Notes: generated by a model not told the origin, from the sequence alone. A stretch of 35,286 nt of DNA from Achromobacter denitrificans NBRC 15125 (GCF_001571365.1 NZ_BCTQ01000054.1:1-35286); one strand, 5' to 3'. Positions 14,311-23,274 are shown, counted from the first letter of the stretch. A program made the numbers and translations.

Positions 14311-15246
14311 ATGGACTGGACCCATCGATTGCGCCTGCGCAATCTGAAAATGCTGCTCAGCCTGGCCCAGACCCGCAACATCAGCCATTCGGCGGCGATG
14401 CTCAACACCACGCAGCCGGGCCTGTCCAAGTGGCTGAAGGATCTGGAAGACGACATCGGGCTGCCGCTGTTCGAGCGCCACGCGCGCGGCCTGCGGCCGA
14501 CGCCGCATGGCGACGTGCTGATCGCCCATGCCCAGCGGGTGGAGGCGCAGCTGGACCGCGCCAGCGCGGACATGGCGGCCCTGCGCGAAGGCGGCGGGGG
14601 CCGGGTGGTGATCGGCGCCTCGGGCGCATCGGCTTCCGACACCGTGCCGCTGGCGGTGATGAAGCTGCTGGCGCGCATGCCGCAGGCGCGCGTGAAGCTG
14701 GTGGAGGGCACCACCGACCTCCTGCTCGCGCAACTGGCGCAGGGCGACCTGGACATCGTGGTGGGCCGCTCCGCGCCCGAACACCACGATCCGGCCATCC
14801 GCTTCGAGGCCCTGTACCTGGAGCCCATCCACCTCGTGGCGCGGCCCCGGCATCCCCTGTTCGCGGTGGAGCAGCCTTCCTGGCAGGACCTGCTGTCCTA
14901 CCGCTGGATCCTCTGGCCCAAGGGCACGCCCATCCGCAACGCGGTGGACGCCGCCCTGGCCGCGGCCGGGCAGGCGCCGCCGCCCGACCACATCGAGTCC
15001 AACTCGGTGACCATCAACCTCACGCTGATCAACAACAGCGACATGATCGGCGTCGCCTCGCATCGCGCCGCGCTGCGCTTTTCGCAGATGCGGGCCATGC
15101 GCGTCATCCCCGTTCGGCTGTCCGGCTTCGGCTCGGTGGCCATGTACTGGCGCGAGGATCCCTTCCGCCCCGTGGCGGTGCAGGAAGCCATGGCGGCCCT
15201 GCGCAACACGGTGGCGGAGCATGCTCCCGGCGCGGCGAGGGTGTGA
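14311..15246 (+). CDS. LysR-family transcriptional regulator of the gentisate operon
   Basis: This 311-aa LysR-type regulator has a winged helix-turn-helix at residues about 8-66. NISHSAAMLNTTQPGLSKWLKDLE is the recognition region and LPLFERHARGLRPTPHG the wing. The ligand domain begins near residue 95 with GRVVIGASG. The N-terminal style (RLRNLKMLLSLAQTRNIS) places it nearer the GbpR/CbbR-like branch than classic NahR. A GAGGG ribosome site precedes the ATG. It is divergent from gentisate dioxygenase and so probably controls that operon, most likely as an activator responding to an aromatic acid. Its stop is coupled to the next gene as TGATG. Confidence 0.9.
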   Translation: MDWTHRLRLRNLKMLLSLAQTRNISHSAAMLNTTQPGLSKWLKDLEDDIGLPLFERHARGLRPTPHGDVLIAHAQRVEAQLDRASADMAALREGGGGRVVIGASGASASDTVPLAVMKLLARMPQARVKLVEGTTDLLLAQLAQGDLDIVVGRSAPEHHDPAIRFEALYLEPIHLVARPRHPLFAVEQPSWQDLLSYRWILWPKGTPIRNAVDAALAAAGQAPPPDHIESNSVTINLTLINNSDMIGVASHRAALRFSQMRAMRVIPVRLSGFGSVAMYWREDPFRPVAVQEAMAALRNTVAEHAPGAARV

Positions 15247-15797
15247 TGGACACGCGGCGCGCGGGCCTGAACGCGCTGATCGCGCAATGCCGCAAGCTGG
15301 AGGATGCGCTGCCCGGACAGGACGACTCGCCCGCGTCGGCGGCGATGCACCGCTTCGTGGCGGCCGTGGACGCGCGCCGCGCGCCGCCCGGCATGTGGTC
15401 CCCCCTCGTGCTCGCCGTGCTGGTGATGGCGGGCGGGCTGGGAGTGGGCATCGGGGTGTTGGACCTGCTGCGGCACGGCGCCGGATCAGCGCTGGCGGCC
15501 TTCGCGCTGGTGGTGGTCTGCGCCGGCATGGCGCTGGCCCTGGCGATCGGCGTGGTGTCGTTCATGGGCGGGCACGCCTTCGGGCTGGTGGTGCTGAAGC
15601 GGCTGGCCGTGGGCCTGATCGCCGCCGGCATCCTGGGCGGGATCGCCTGGACCCAGGGCGACATGCGGGCGGTCGGATCCGTGGTGGCGCTGCTGGGCGG
15701 GCTGGGCGCCTGGCTGGTGCTCAACAGCAACGCCTTCTACGTGTACGCCGGCTACCAGATGGCGCGGCGCTACATGGATCGCAAGAAGGGGGCCTGA
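15246..15797 (+). CDS. Hypothetical four-helix inner-membrane protein, coupled to lysR
   Basis: I do not recognise a family for this 183-aa protein. The N-terminal 50 residues are soluble and charged. Four hydrophobic spans follow at about 52-75, 82-106, 113-136 and 143-160, then a short aromatic stretch and a basic tail (ARRYMDRKKGA) that is probably cytoplasmic. The ATG shares one base with the LysR stop (TGATG), so both genes are on one message and translation is likely coupled. It then meets the outer-membrane efflux gene tail to tail. A role in transport or sensing linked to the regulator is possible but nothing in the sequence shows it. Coding is supported by consistent GC-rich codon use and the sensible membrane pattern. 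Confidence 0.75.
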   Translation: MDTRRAGLNALIAQCRKLEDALPGQDDSPASAAMHRFVAAVDARRAPPGMWSPLVLAVLVMAGGLGVGIGVLDLLRHGAGSALAAFALVVVCAGMALALAIGVVSFMGGHAFGLVVLKRLAVGLIAAGILGGIAWTQGDMRAVGSVVALLGGLGAWLVLNSNAFYVYAGYQMARRYMDRKKGA

Positions 15798-15821
15798 TCC
15801 GCGCGCGGACCGGCCCCCCTT
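15786..15821. terminator. Bidirectional terminator between convergent genes
   Basis: AAGGGGGCC (15786-15794) pairs with GGCCCCCCTT (15812-15821) with one extra C. Inside lies the perfect palindrome TCCGCGCGCGGA (15798-15809). The A pair on one side and T pair on the other give a weak tract in both directions. It overlaps the end of the membrane-protein gene and lies 7 bases before the efflux-gene stop on the other strand, as expected for a shared terminator. Confidence 0.55.
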
Positions 15822-15827
15822 GCCCGC

Positions 15828-17306
15828 TTACTTCGTCGCGACCTGCTCCGGCGGCACGGGGTTTTCCCAGCCGCCGCCGATCGCGCGGATCAGGCCCACC
15901 GCCGAGCGCGCCTGTTCGCCGCTGAGCTGCACGGCCACGCGCTGTTGCAGCAGCACGCTGCGGTCGGCCTCGATCACGTCGAGATAGCTGATGGAGCCTT
16001 CCCGGTACTGCGTGTGCGACAGCTTGGCGGCCCGGGCGGCCGATTCGACGGCGGCGTCCTGGGCGCGCGTCTGGTCGGCCAGGATGCGCAGGTTGGCCAG
16101 GTTGTCTTCCACTTCGCGGAAGGCGTTCAGCACGGTCTGGCGGTAGGTGGCGACGTCTTCCTCGTAGACGGCGCGGGCCCGGTCCAGGCCGGCCTGGCGG
16201 CGGCCGCCGTCGAAGATGGGCATGGACAGGGCGGCGCCCACCAGCGGACCCAGCAGGAAGGTGCGGCTGGACCACTGGAACAGGTTGCCCAGGTCCGACG
16301 ACTCGTAGCCGAAGGCGCCGGTGATGTCCAGGCGCGGGAAGAACGCGGACTTGGCCGCGCCCACGCGGGCATTGGCGGCGGCCATCGCGCGCTCGGCCGC
16401 GGCGATGTCGGGACGGCGCTCCAGCAGCGCGGACGGCAGCCCGGCCGGGATGGAGAGCGCCACCTTCTGGATCGGCAGCGGCGGCATCGAGAACTCCGAC
16501 GGGGCGCGGCCCAGCAGCACCGCGAGGGCGTGCTCGGACGCGGCGCGGCGGCGGTCGATGCCCAGCGCTTCCGATTGCGCGCTGGCCAGTTCCGTTTTGG
16601 CGCGGGCCAGGTCCAGTTCGCTGATGTCGCCGGCGTCGTAGCGGCGCTGGATCAGTTGCAGCGTGTCCATGCGCAGCTTGACCGTCTGGCGGTAGAGCTG
16701 CGATTCGGCGTCCTGCTCGCGGACCAGGAAGTAGGTCGTGGCGACGTCGGCCTGCAGGGCCAGCAGCACCGAGCGGTAGAGCGCTTCGCTTTGCCGGGCG
16801 TCGGCCGAGGCCGCGTCGTAGGTCGAGGCCACGCGGCCGAACAGGTCGGCCTCGTACGACACCATGCCTTGCGCGCGCCAGGTGGTGACGGGGCTGGTGG
16901 ACGTGCCGTCCGGCAGGCCCTGCGACACGGCGGACGGGCGCTGGCGGTTGGGGCCGAAGGCGGCGTCCAGGGTGGGGAAGAAGCCGGAGCGGGCCTCGCG
17001 CTGCAGCGCGCGCGCCTGGGTCAGGCGGGCGGCGGCGGCCTGCAGGTTCTGGTTGGCCTGCTGCGCCTCGTCTTCCAGCTGGTTCAGACCTTCGTCGTCG
17101 AACACCTTCCACCAGGCGCCGCGCAGCGCGTCTTCCGACGGCTCGGCGGGCTTCCAGGTGCCGGCTTCGGAGGCGGGCAGGGCGGCTTCCTTGTAGGCCG
17201 CGGGCACCGCGGCCGAAGGCCGTTCGTAGGTCGGTCCCACCGCGCAGCCGGCCAGCACGAGCAGGAGGGCTAGCAGGGCGGAACCGCGGGTCAGTCTTTG
17301 GATCAT
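15828..17306 (-). CDS. Outer-membrane efflux lipoprotein (OprM/OprN/NodT family)
   Basis: This is the outer-membrane channel of a tripartite RND pump, 492 aa. A lipoprotein signal peptide (MIQRLTRGSALLALLLVLAG) ends at C21 in the lipobox LAGC, followed by AVGPTYERPSAAVPAAYKE, the usual mature start. Two coiled OEP repeats make up the body. Recognisable pieces are SYEADLFGRVASTYDAASAD, LERRPDIAAAERAMAAANA and SYLDVIEADRSVL, all typical of NodT-family proteins. It lies downstream of the RND transporter after a 73-base gap holding a strong hairpin, and is the last gene of the efflux operon. The similarity is family-level, and the exported compounds cannot be read from it. Confidence 0.93.
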   Translation of the reverse strand: MIQRLTRGSALLALLLVLAGCAVGPTYERPSAAVPAAYKEAALPASEAGTWKPAEPSEDALRGAWWKVFDDEGLNQLEDEAQQANQNLQAAAARLTQARALQREARSGFFPTLDAAFGPNRQRPSAVSQGLPDGTSTSPVTTWRAQGMVSYEADLFGRVASTYDAASADARQSEALYRSVLLALQADVATTYFLVREQDAESQLYRQTVKLRMDTLQLIQRRYDAGDISELDLARAKTELASAQSEALGIDRRRAASEHALAVLLGRAPSEFSMPPLPIQKVALSIPAGLPSALLERRPDIAAAERAMAAANARVGAAKSAFFPRLDITGAFGYESSDLGNLFQWSSRTFLLGPLVGAALSMPIFDGGRRQAGLDRARAVYEEDVATYRQTVLNAFREVEDNLANLRILADQTRAQDAAVESAARAAKLSHTQYREGSISYLDVIEADRSVLLQQRVAVQLSGEQARSAVGLIRAIGGGWENPVPPEQVATK

Positions 17307-17325
17307 GATGGCTATTCTCTCGGTG

Positions 17326-17354
17326 GCGCGTCCCGCCGCGGGGGGCGGGACGCG
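17326..17354. other. Perfect 12-bp intercistronic hairpin between RND pump and outer-membrane factor
   Basis: GCGCGTCCCGCC (17326-17337) and its exact complement (17343-17354) form a 12-bp stem with a 5-nt loop. No T run follows on the minus strand, so full termination is unlikely. It may mark an RNA processing or stabilising site that sets the ratio of channel to pump. Confidence 0.6.
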
Positions 17355-17379
17355 CTGGCTAGGCTCTCGGTTGGCCGGC

Positions 17380-20300
17380 TCAGGCGTTGTGCTGGGGAGC
17401 GGGCGGCGCGTGCGGGTCCAGGTGCGGCACGCAGACGGGGGCCTCGTGCGGCGCGGCGGAGTGCAGCTTCTTGCCGCCCAGCGAACGCAGCAGCACGTAG
17501 AACACCGGCGTCAGGAACAGGCCGAACAGCGTCACGCCCAGCATGCCGAAGAACACGGCGACCCCCATGGCATGGCGCATTTCGGAACCCGCGCCCGAGG
17601 ACAGCACCAGCGGCACCACGCCCATGATGAACGCGATGGACGTCATCAGGATGGGGCGCAGGCGCAGGCGGCTGGCCTCGATGGCGGCTTCCAGCGGCGT
17701 GCGGCCGTTCATCTCCAGCTCGCGGGCGAATTCCACGATCAGGATCGCGTTCTTCGCCGACAGCCCCACCAGCACCATCAGGCCGATCTGGGTGAAGATG
17801 TTGTTGTCGTTGCCGGTCAGGTACACGCCGGCCAACGCGGCCAGGATGCTCATCGGCACGATCAGGATCACGGCCAGCGGCAGCGTCAGGCTTTCATACA
17901 GCGCGGCCAGCACCAGGAACACCAGCAGCACGCTGATCGGGAACACCCACAGGCCGGCGTTGCCCGCGAGGATCTGCTGGTAGGTCAGGTCCGTCCATTC
18001 CATCTTCATGCCGCGCGGCAGGGTCTCGGCCGCCACGCGTTCGGCCGCGGCCTGCGCCTGGTCGGACGAATAGCCCGGGGCCGGGCCGCCGTTGATGTCG
18101 GCGGCGGTGTAGCCGTTGTAGCGCACCACCATCTCCGGGCCGAAGGTCTGCTTGACCGTGACCAGCGAGGACAGCGGCACCATGTCGCCGGCGGCATTGC
18201 GGGTCTTGAGCTGCAGGATGTCGTCGGCGTGGGCCCGGAACGGCGCGTCCGCCTGCGCGCGCACCTGGAAGACGCGGCCGAAGCGGTTGAAGTCGTTCAC
18301 GTACATCGAGCCCAGATAGATCTGCATGGTGTCGAACACTTCCGTCACCGGCACGCCCAGCTGCTTGGCCTTTACGCGGTCCAGGTCCACGTCGAGCTGC
18401 GGCACGTTGATCTCGTAGCTGGAGAAGGCCGGGCCGAGCTCGGGCGTCTGGCGGGCCTTGGCCAGGAAGGCGGCCTTGGCGCGGTCCAATTCCGCGTATC
18501 CGGCCGCGCCGCGGTCCTCGATCTGGAACTTGAAGCCGCCGAGCGTACCCAGGCCCATCACCGGCGGAGGGGGGAACACCGCGATGAACGAGTCCTGGAT
18601 CGCCGCGAACTTCTGGTTCAGCGAGGCCGCGATGGCATTGCCCGACAGCGCGGCGCTCTTGCGCTCGTTGAAGGGCTTGAGCATCACGAACACGATGCCG
18701 GCGCTGGAACTGTTGGTGAAGCCGTTGATCGACAGGCCCGGGAACGCGATGGCGCTCTGCACGCCGGGTTCCTTCAGGGCGATGTCGCTCATGCGGCGGA
18801 TCACGGCGTCGGTGCGGTCCAGCGAGGCGCCGTTGGGCAGCTGCGTGAAGCCGATCAGGTACTGCTTGTCCTGCGCCGGCACGAAGCCGCCGGGCACGAG
18901 GTAGGAGATGCCGACGGTGGCGGCCACCAGCACGGCGTACACGCCCATGGCGCCGGCCTTGCGGCGGATCACGCTGGACACGCCCGTGCCGTAGGACTCG
19001 GAGGCGCGGCCGAACATCGTGTTGAACCAGTTGAAGAAGCGGCCGAAGACGCGGTTCATGCCGCGGGTCAGCCAGTCGGGCTTGTCGTGATGGCTCTTGA
19101 GCAGGATGGCGGACAGGGCCGGCGACAGGGTCAGCGAGTTGAAGGCCGAGATCACCGTCGAAATGGCGATGGTCATGGCGAACTGCTTGTAGAACTGCCC
19201 GGTCAGGCCGGTCATGAAGGCCAGCGGCACGAACACCGCGCACAGCGTGAGCGCGATGGCGATGATGGGGCCGCTCACTTCGCGCATGGCGCGGTAGGTC
19301 GCGTCGCGCGGACTGAGCCCGGCCGCGATGTTGCGCTCCACGTTCTCCACCACCACGATGGCGTCGTCCACCACGATGCCGATGGCCAGCACCATGCCGA
19401 ACAGCGACAGCGCGTTGATGGAATAGCCGAAGATCAGCAGCAGGGCGAAGGTCCCCACGATGGACACCGGCACCGCCAGCAGCGGGATGATGGACGCGCG
19501 CCAGGTCTGCAGGAACAGGATCACCACCAGCACCACCAGCGCGATCGCTTCCAGCAGCGTATGCACGACCGCCTCGATACTGGCGCTGACGAACTGCGTG
19601 GGGTCGTATTCGATGCGGTATTCCACGCCCGGCGGGAAATCCTGCGACAGCTCGGCCATGGCCGCGCGCACCTTGGTGGAGACGTCCAGCGCGTTGGCGC
19701 CGGGCGACTGCATGATGCCCATGCCCACCGCCTGCTTGTTGTCCAGCAGCGAGCGCAGTCCGTATTCCTGGGCGTCCAGCTCCACGCGGGCGACGTCGGA
19801 CAGGTGGGTCACGGCGCCGTCGGGCGAGGTCTTCAGGATGATGTCGCGGAACTCTTCCTCGGTCTGAAGGCGGCCGCGCGCGTTCACGTTCAGCTGCAAC
19901 GGCACGTCGCCCAGCGTGGGCGAGGCGCCGATCACGCCGGCGGCCACCTGCACGTTCTGCTCGCGGATGGCGGCCACCACTTCGCCGGCCGTCATGCCGC
20001 GCTGGGCCACTTTCTGCGGATCCAGCCAGACGCGCATCGAATAGTTGCCCGAGCCCCACACCGTCACTTCGCCCACGCCCGAGATGCGGGCCAGGCGATC
20101 CTTGACGTTCAGGATGGCGTAGTTGCGCAGATAGGTGATGTCGTAGCGGTCGTTGGGCGAGATCAGGTGCACCACCAGCGTCAGCGTGGGCGAGCTCTTG
20201 GCCGTTGTGACGCCCAGACGCTGCACGTCCGGCGGCAGGCGCGGCAGCGCCTGCGACACGCGGTTCTGCACCAGCTGCTGCGCCTTGTCCGGGTCCACGC

Positions 20301-20595
20301 CCAGCTTGAAGTTCACCGTCAGCGTCAGGTTGCCGTCGCTATTGGCCTGCGACTGCATGTACAGCATGTCCTCGACGCCGTTGATGGATTCCTCCAGCGG
20401 CGAAGCGACGGTTTCGGCGATGACCTTGGGGTTCGCGCCGGGATACTGCGCGCGCACGACCACGGACGGCGGCACCACTTCCGGGTACTCGGAAATGGGC
20501 AGCTGGAACATGGCCAGGATGCCGGCCAGCAGCACCAGTATGGATAGCACGCCGGCGAAGATCGGCCGGTCGATGAAGAATTTCGAGATATTCAT
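17380..20595 (-). CDS. RND efflux transporter, inner-membrane pump (MexF/BpeF-like, HAE1 family)
   Basis: This 1071-aa proton-driven pump has the full length of hydrophobe/amphiphile RND pumps. It starts MNISKFFIDRPIFAGVLSIL, the standard first helix. The second half of the first membrane domain has GIVVDDAIVVVENVERNI with the paired Asp of the proton relay. The second domain has GLSAKNAILIVEFARELE with the matching Lys. Two large periplasmic loops lie between the first and second helices of each half. The tail ends with a His/Pro-rich stretch. Gene order (adaptor, pump, outer-membrane factor) and overall look match MexEF-OprN/BpeEF-OprC. Such pumps export drugs such as chloramphenicol, quinolones and trimethoprim, but the range here is inferred only. 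Confidence 0.95.
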   Translation of the reverse strand: MNISKFFIDRPIFAGVLSILVLLAGILAMFQLPISEYPEVVPPSVVVRAQYPGANPKVIAETVASPLEESINGVEDMLYMQSQANSDGNLTLTVNFKLGVDPDKAQQLVQNRVSQALPRLPPDVQRLGVTTAKSSPTLTLVVHLISPNDRYDITYLRNYAILNVKDRLARISGVGEVTVWGSGNYSMRVWLDPQKVAQRGMTAGEVVAAIREQNVQVAAGVIGASPTLGDVPLQLNVNARGRLQTEEEFRDIILKTSPDGAVTHLSDVARVELDAQEYGLRSLLDNKQAVGMGIMQSPGANALDVSTKVRAAMAELSQDFPPGVEYRIEYDPTQFVSASIEAVVHTLLEAIALVVLVVILFLQTWRASIIPLLAVPVSIVGTFALLLIFGYSINALSLFGMVLAIGIVVDDAIVVVENVERNIAAGLSPRDATYRAMREVSGPIIAIALTLCAVFVPLAFMTGLTGQFYKQFAMTIAISTVISAFNSLTLSPALSAILLKSHHDKPDWLTRGMNRVFGRFFNWFNTMFGRASESYGTGVSSVIRRKAGAMGVYAVLVAATVGISYLVPGGFVPAQDKQYLIGFTQLPNGASLDRTDAVIRRMSDIALKEPGVQSAIAFPGLSINGFTNSSSAGIVFVMLKPFNERKSAALSGNAIAASLNQKFAAIQDSFIAVFPPPPVMGLGTLGGFKFQIEDRGAAGYAELDRAKAAFLAKARQTPELGPAFSSYEINVPQLDVDLDRVKAKQLGVPVTEVFDTMQIYLGSMYVNDFNRFGRVFQVRAQADAPFRAHADDILQLKTRNAAGDMVPLSSLVTVKQTFGPEMVVRYNGYTAADINGGPAPGYSSDQAQAAAERVAAETLPRGMKMEWTDLTYQQILAGNAGLWVFPISVLLVFLVLAALYESLTLPLAVILIVPMSILAALAGVYLTGNDNNIFTQIGLMVLVGLSAKNAILIVEFARELEMNGRTPLEAAIEASRLRLRPILMTSIAFIMGVVPLVLSSGAGSEMRHAMGVAVFFGMLGVTLFGLFLTPVFYVLLRSLGGKKLHSAAPHEAPVCVPHLDPHAPPAPQHNA

Positions 20596-20630
20596 GGACG
20601 TTCTCGTTGCGCCTTATGGTTCGGGCCGGC

Positions 20631-21827
20631 TCAGTTGAGGGCGGCCGAGGCGGTCTTGACCGGGTTGCGCTGCGCGGCAACCATGGGGACGACGGTGGGG
20701 GCCACGGGGTCGCCCGGGCGGATGCGCTGCAGCCCGTTGACGACGATGCGCTCGCCGGCTTCGAGTCCGGAATCGACCACGCGCAGGCCGTCCTGGTTGG
20801 CGCCGAGCCTCACCTGGCGGTAGACGGCATGGTTCTTGTCGTCCAGCACCAGCACGTAGCGCTTGTCCTGGTCGGTGCCGATGGCGCGTTCGTCGATCAG
20901 CACGGCGTTGCGGGGCTCGCTGCCGCCGAGGCGGACGCGGGCGTACAGCCCGGGCAGCAGCAGGCCGTCGGCGTTGTCGAACTCGGCGCGCACGCGGATG
21001 GTGCCGGAGGTGGCGTCCAGGCGGTTGTCGACCGACTGCACGACGCCGCTGCGGGAATAGCCTTCCTCGTTGGCCAGGCCCAGCTCCACCGGCACGGCGC
21101 CGCTGCGGCCGTTGCGGACCGGATTCACGTAGCGCAGGAAGGTCTGCTCGTCCACGTCGAACGAGGCGTACATCTTCGACACCGAGACCAGGGTGGTCAG
21201 CGGCACGGACGCGGCGCCGGCCGCCACCACGTTGCCCACCGTGACTTCCGCGCGCGACACGCGGCCGGCGACGGGCGCCTCGATGCGCGTGTAGCCCAGG
21301 TTGAGCTTGGCGTAGTCCAGCGCGGCCTGCGCGCCCTGCAGATTGGCGGCCGCCTCGCGTGCCGCGTTCTGCTTTTCTTCGAAGTCGCGGCGGGCGATGG
21401 CGTTGTCGGTCAGCAGCCGCTGGCCGCGGGCCAGTTCGCTGGCGGTGTAGGACGCGCGGGCCCGGGCGGCGGTTAGCGCGGCGGCGGCGCGGTCGACCTC
21501 GGCCGCGTAGGGGCGCGGGTCGATGGTGAAGAGCACGTCGCCCTTCTTGACGATGCTGCCGTCCTGGAAATGCACGGCCGTCAGGGTGCCGGACACCAGC
21601 GGGCGGATATCGACGCGGTCGATGGCTTCCAGGCGGCCGGAGTAGCGCTGCCAGTCCACGATGGTCTTGTTCAATACCTCGGCCACTTCCACCGGCGTCG
21701 CCGCGGGGGCGGTCTGCGCCTGGGCGGCGTTGGCCCCGGCGGGGGCGCGGAAGAGGGCATAACCGCCGCCGGCCGCGATGACGGCTGCGAAAACGGCGAG
21801 CACAGCAATACGATGACGCGAAACCAT
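20631..21827 (-). CDS. RND efflux periplasmic adaptor (MexE-like membrane fusion protein)
   Basis: This 398-aa adaptor links the RND pump to the outer-membrane channel. The N-terminal hydrophobic stretch (residues about 6-26) has no lipobox cysteine, so it is probably a membrane anchor or cleaved signal rather than a lipoprotein. It is followed by the barrel/lipoyl start RVDIRPLVSGTLTAVHFQDG, an alpha-hairpin (about residues 105-170), LGYTRIEAPVAGRVSRAEVT of the lipoyl half, and the beta-barrel with DNRLDATSGTIRVRAEFDN. These are standard for MexE-type adaptors. AAGGAAAC precedes the ATG. It is the first gene of the operon, divergent from a LysR regulator, and sits 35 bases ahead of the pump gene. 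Confidence 0.94.
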   Translation of the reverse strand: MVSRHRIAVLAVFAAVIAAGGGYALFRAPAGANAAQAQTAPAATPVEVAEVLNKTIVDWQRYSGRLEAIDRVDIRPLVSGTLTAVHFQDGSIVKKGDVLFTIDPRPYAAEVDRAAAALTAARARASYTASELARGQRLLTDNAIARRDFEEKQNAAREAAANLQGAQAALDYAKLNLGYTRIEAPVAGRVSRAEVTVGNVVAAGAASVPLTTLVSVSKMYASFDVDEQTFLRYVNPVRNGRSGAVPVELGLANEEGYSRSGVVQSVDNRLDATSGTIRVRAEFDNADGLLLPGLYARVRLGGSEPRNAVLIDERAIGTDQDKRYVLVLDDKNHAVYRQVRLGANQDGLRVVDSGLEAGERIVVNGLQRIRPGDPVAPTVVPMVAAQRNPVKTASAALN

Positions 21828-22209
21828 GATGTTTCCTTGAGTGATGTCGGGACGGAAGCGCGCTTGCCCCGAGCCTGGGGGCGGGAGGCGGCAACGGCGG
21901 TCCGGGGATGCCAGTCCTCAGGATCCGGTTGGTATGCTGCGTTGCAGCATGAGGCGCTGTCGCGCTGTCGAGGCAAAGGCGCCTTGGCGGGGCGGGTCTT
22001 CGCGGTGACCGGAATCTGAGGGTTGACATGCCCTGTCGGAGGCGCCTGGCGGCAAGGGCACTTCAAGATGGTTTGCATTCTGAGTGTTTTACGGGGGCGG
22101 ATAAACCCATGTGTTTCGGCAACAATAGTCGGTCAGATCGACTAATCGGCGGCGAAATCGGGTTATGCTCCTTTCACCCCGACTTATTTGCCCCAAGGAC
22201 ACCGTCGCC
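21828..22209. promoter_or_regulatory. Divergent promoter region of the efflux operon and its LysR regulator
   Basis: This 382-base gap has no convincing gene. It contains a perfect dyad TAGTCG-N7-CGACTA at 22126-22144 that carries an inner T-N11-A (T22129, A22141), a textbook LysR-box shape. It lies 66 bases before the lysR start and about 300 bases before mexE. TTGACA occurs at 22023-22028, but no good -10 goes with it on the plus strand. The rest (21838-22020) is GC-rich and shows nothing else I can name. The dyad probably binds the adjacent LysR protein and controls both directions. Confidence 0.6.
22126..22144. promoter_or_regulatory. LysR-type operator dyad
   Basis: The exact inverted repeat TAGTCG and CGACTA is separated by 7 bases, with a T-N11-A core. 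It stands in an A/T-richer patch between the divergent efflux operon and lysR. The match to the general LysR-box rule is seen directly; binding by the neighbouring regulator is inferred. Confidence 0.6.
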
Positions 22210-23265
22210 ATGGACCGTTTTCAGGCTATGCAGGTGTTTGTGCGCGTCGTGGATGCCAACAGCTTCACCCGGGCGGCCGACAGCCTCTCGCTTCCGCGCA
22301 CCACCGTCACCACCATCATCCAGAATCTCGAACGCCTGCTGGGCGTGCGTCTGCTCAACCGCACCACGCGCCGCATCGGCCTGACGCCGGACGGCGCCGG
22401 GTACTACCAGCATTGCGTGCGCATCCTGGCCGACGTAGAGGAAACCGAGGCGTGCTTCCAGGAAGCGGCCCTGCGCCTGAAGGGCCGGCTGCGCATCGAC
22501 GTGCCCACCAGCATCGGGCGGCTGATCCTGATCCCCGCATTGTGTGATTTCCACGACAAATACCCGGACGTGGAACTGGTGCTGGGCCTGGGAGACCGTC
22601 CGGTCGACATGGTGCAGGAGGCCGTGGATTGCGTGATCCGCGCCGGCGACCTGGAAGACTCCAGCCTGGTCGCGCGCCGCATCGGCACCTTGCAGACTGT
22701 CACCTGCGCCGCGCCTGCTTACGTGGCGCGCCATGGCTTGCCGCAGACCATCGAAGCCCTGCGCGATCACCACGCGGTGCACTATTTCTCCAGCCGCACC
22801 GGCCGCAACTGCGCCTGGGACTTCAACGTCGACGGCAAGCACCAGGAAGTCGACATGCAGGGGGCGGTGGCGGTGAACGAGGCCGGCGCCTACCTGGATT
22901 GCGGGCTCAAGGGCTTCGGCCTGATCCAGGTGCCCCGCTATATGGCTCTGCCCCACCTGCAATCGGGCGAGCTGATCGAAGTGCTGCCCCAGTGGAAGCC
23001 CAGCGCCACGGCGATCTCGGTGCTGTATCCGCAGAGCCGGCAGCTGTCGCCCAAGGTGCGCGCCTTCACCGACTGGGTGGCGGAACTGTTCGCGGGCTGC
23101 CCGCTGCTGAGCGGGCGCGACGAGACCGATCCGGCCGCCGCCCACTGCGGCGTCTATGCGCGCAGCCAGGGCACGCTGGCCGCCAGCCTGCCCAGCCCGA
23201 CCCTGCCCGCCGTGCCGGCGCGCCGCCGCAGCGCGCGCGAAGAGGCCGCCGAATACGCGCTTTGA
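22210..23265 (+). CDS. LysR-family regulator divergent from the RND efflux operon
   Basis: This 351-aa LysR protein starts at the ATG at 22210 (MDRFQAMQVFVRVVDANSFT). An in-frame ATG 15 codons upstream is less likely, because the usual N-terminus begins here and AAGGA lies just ahead. The helix-turn-helix covers residues about 4-62 (RAADSLSLPRTTVTTIIQNLE, LLNRTTRRIGLTPDG). The ligand-binding domain follows from about residue 90 (RLRIDVPTSIGRL). The protein is about 50 residues longer than usual: after the normal end near ELFAGC there is a tail rich in Ala, Pro, Ser and Arg. The position divergent from the efflux genes suggests it controls them. The branch is the common CrgA-like one, not MexT. 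Confidence 0.9.
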   Translation: MDRFQAMQVFVRVVDANSFTRAADSLSLPRTTVTTIIQNLERLLGVRLLNRTTRRIGLTPDGAGYYQHCVRILADVEETEACFQEAALRLKGRLRIDVPTSIGRLILIPALCDFHDKYPDVELVLGLGDRPVDMVQEAVDCVIRAGDLEDSSLVARRIGTLQTVTCAAPAYVARHGLPQTIEALRDHHAVHYFSSRTGRNCAWDFNVDGKHQEVDMQGAVAVNEAGAYLDCGLKGFGLIQVPRYMALPHLQSGELIEVLPQWKPSATAISVLYPQSRQLSPKVRAFTDWVAELFAGCPLLSGRDETDPAAAHCGVYARSQGTLAASLPSPTLPAVPARRRSAREEAAEYAL

Positions 23266-23274
23266 TCGGGGACG

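Noticed and set aside
17305..20547. Very long open frame (1080 codons) antisense to the RND pump gene, and similar long antisense frames over most other genes
   Set aside because: High-GC codon bias leaves the opposite strand open. The translations are His/Arg/Gly/Gln-rich low-complexity with no domain, while the opposite strand encodes clear conserved proteins.
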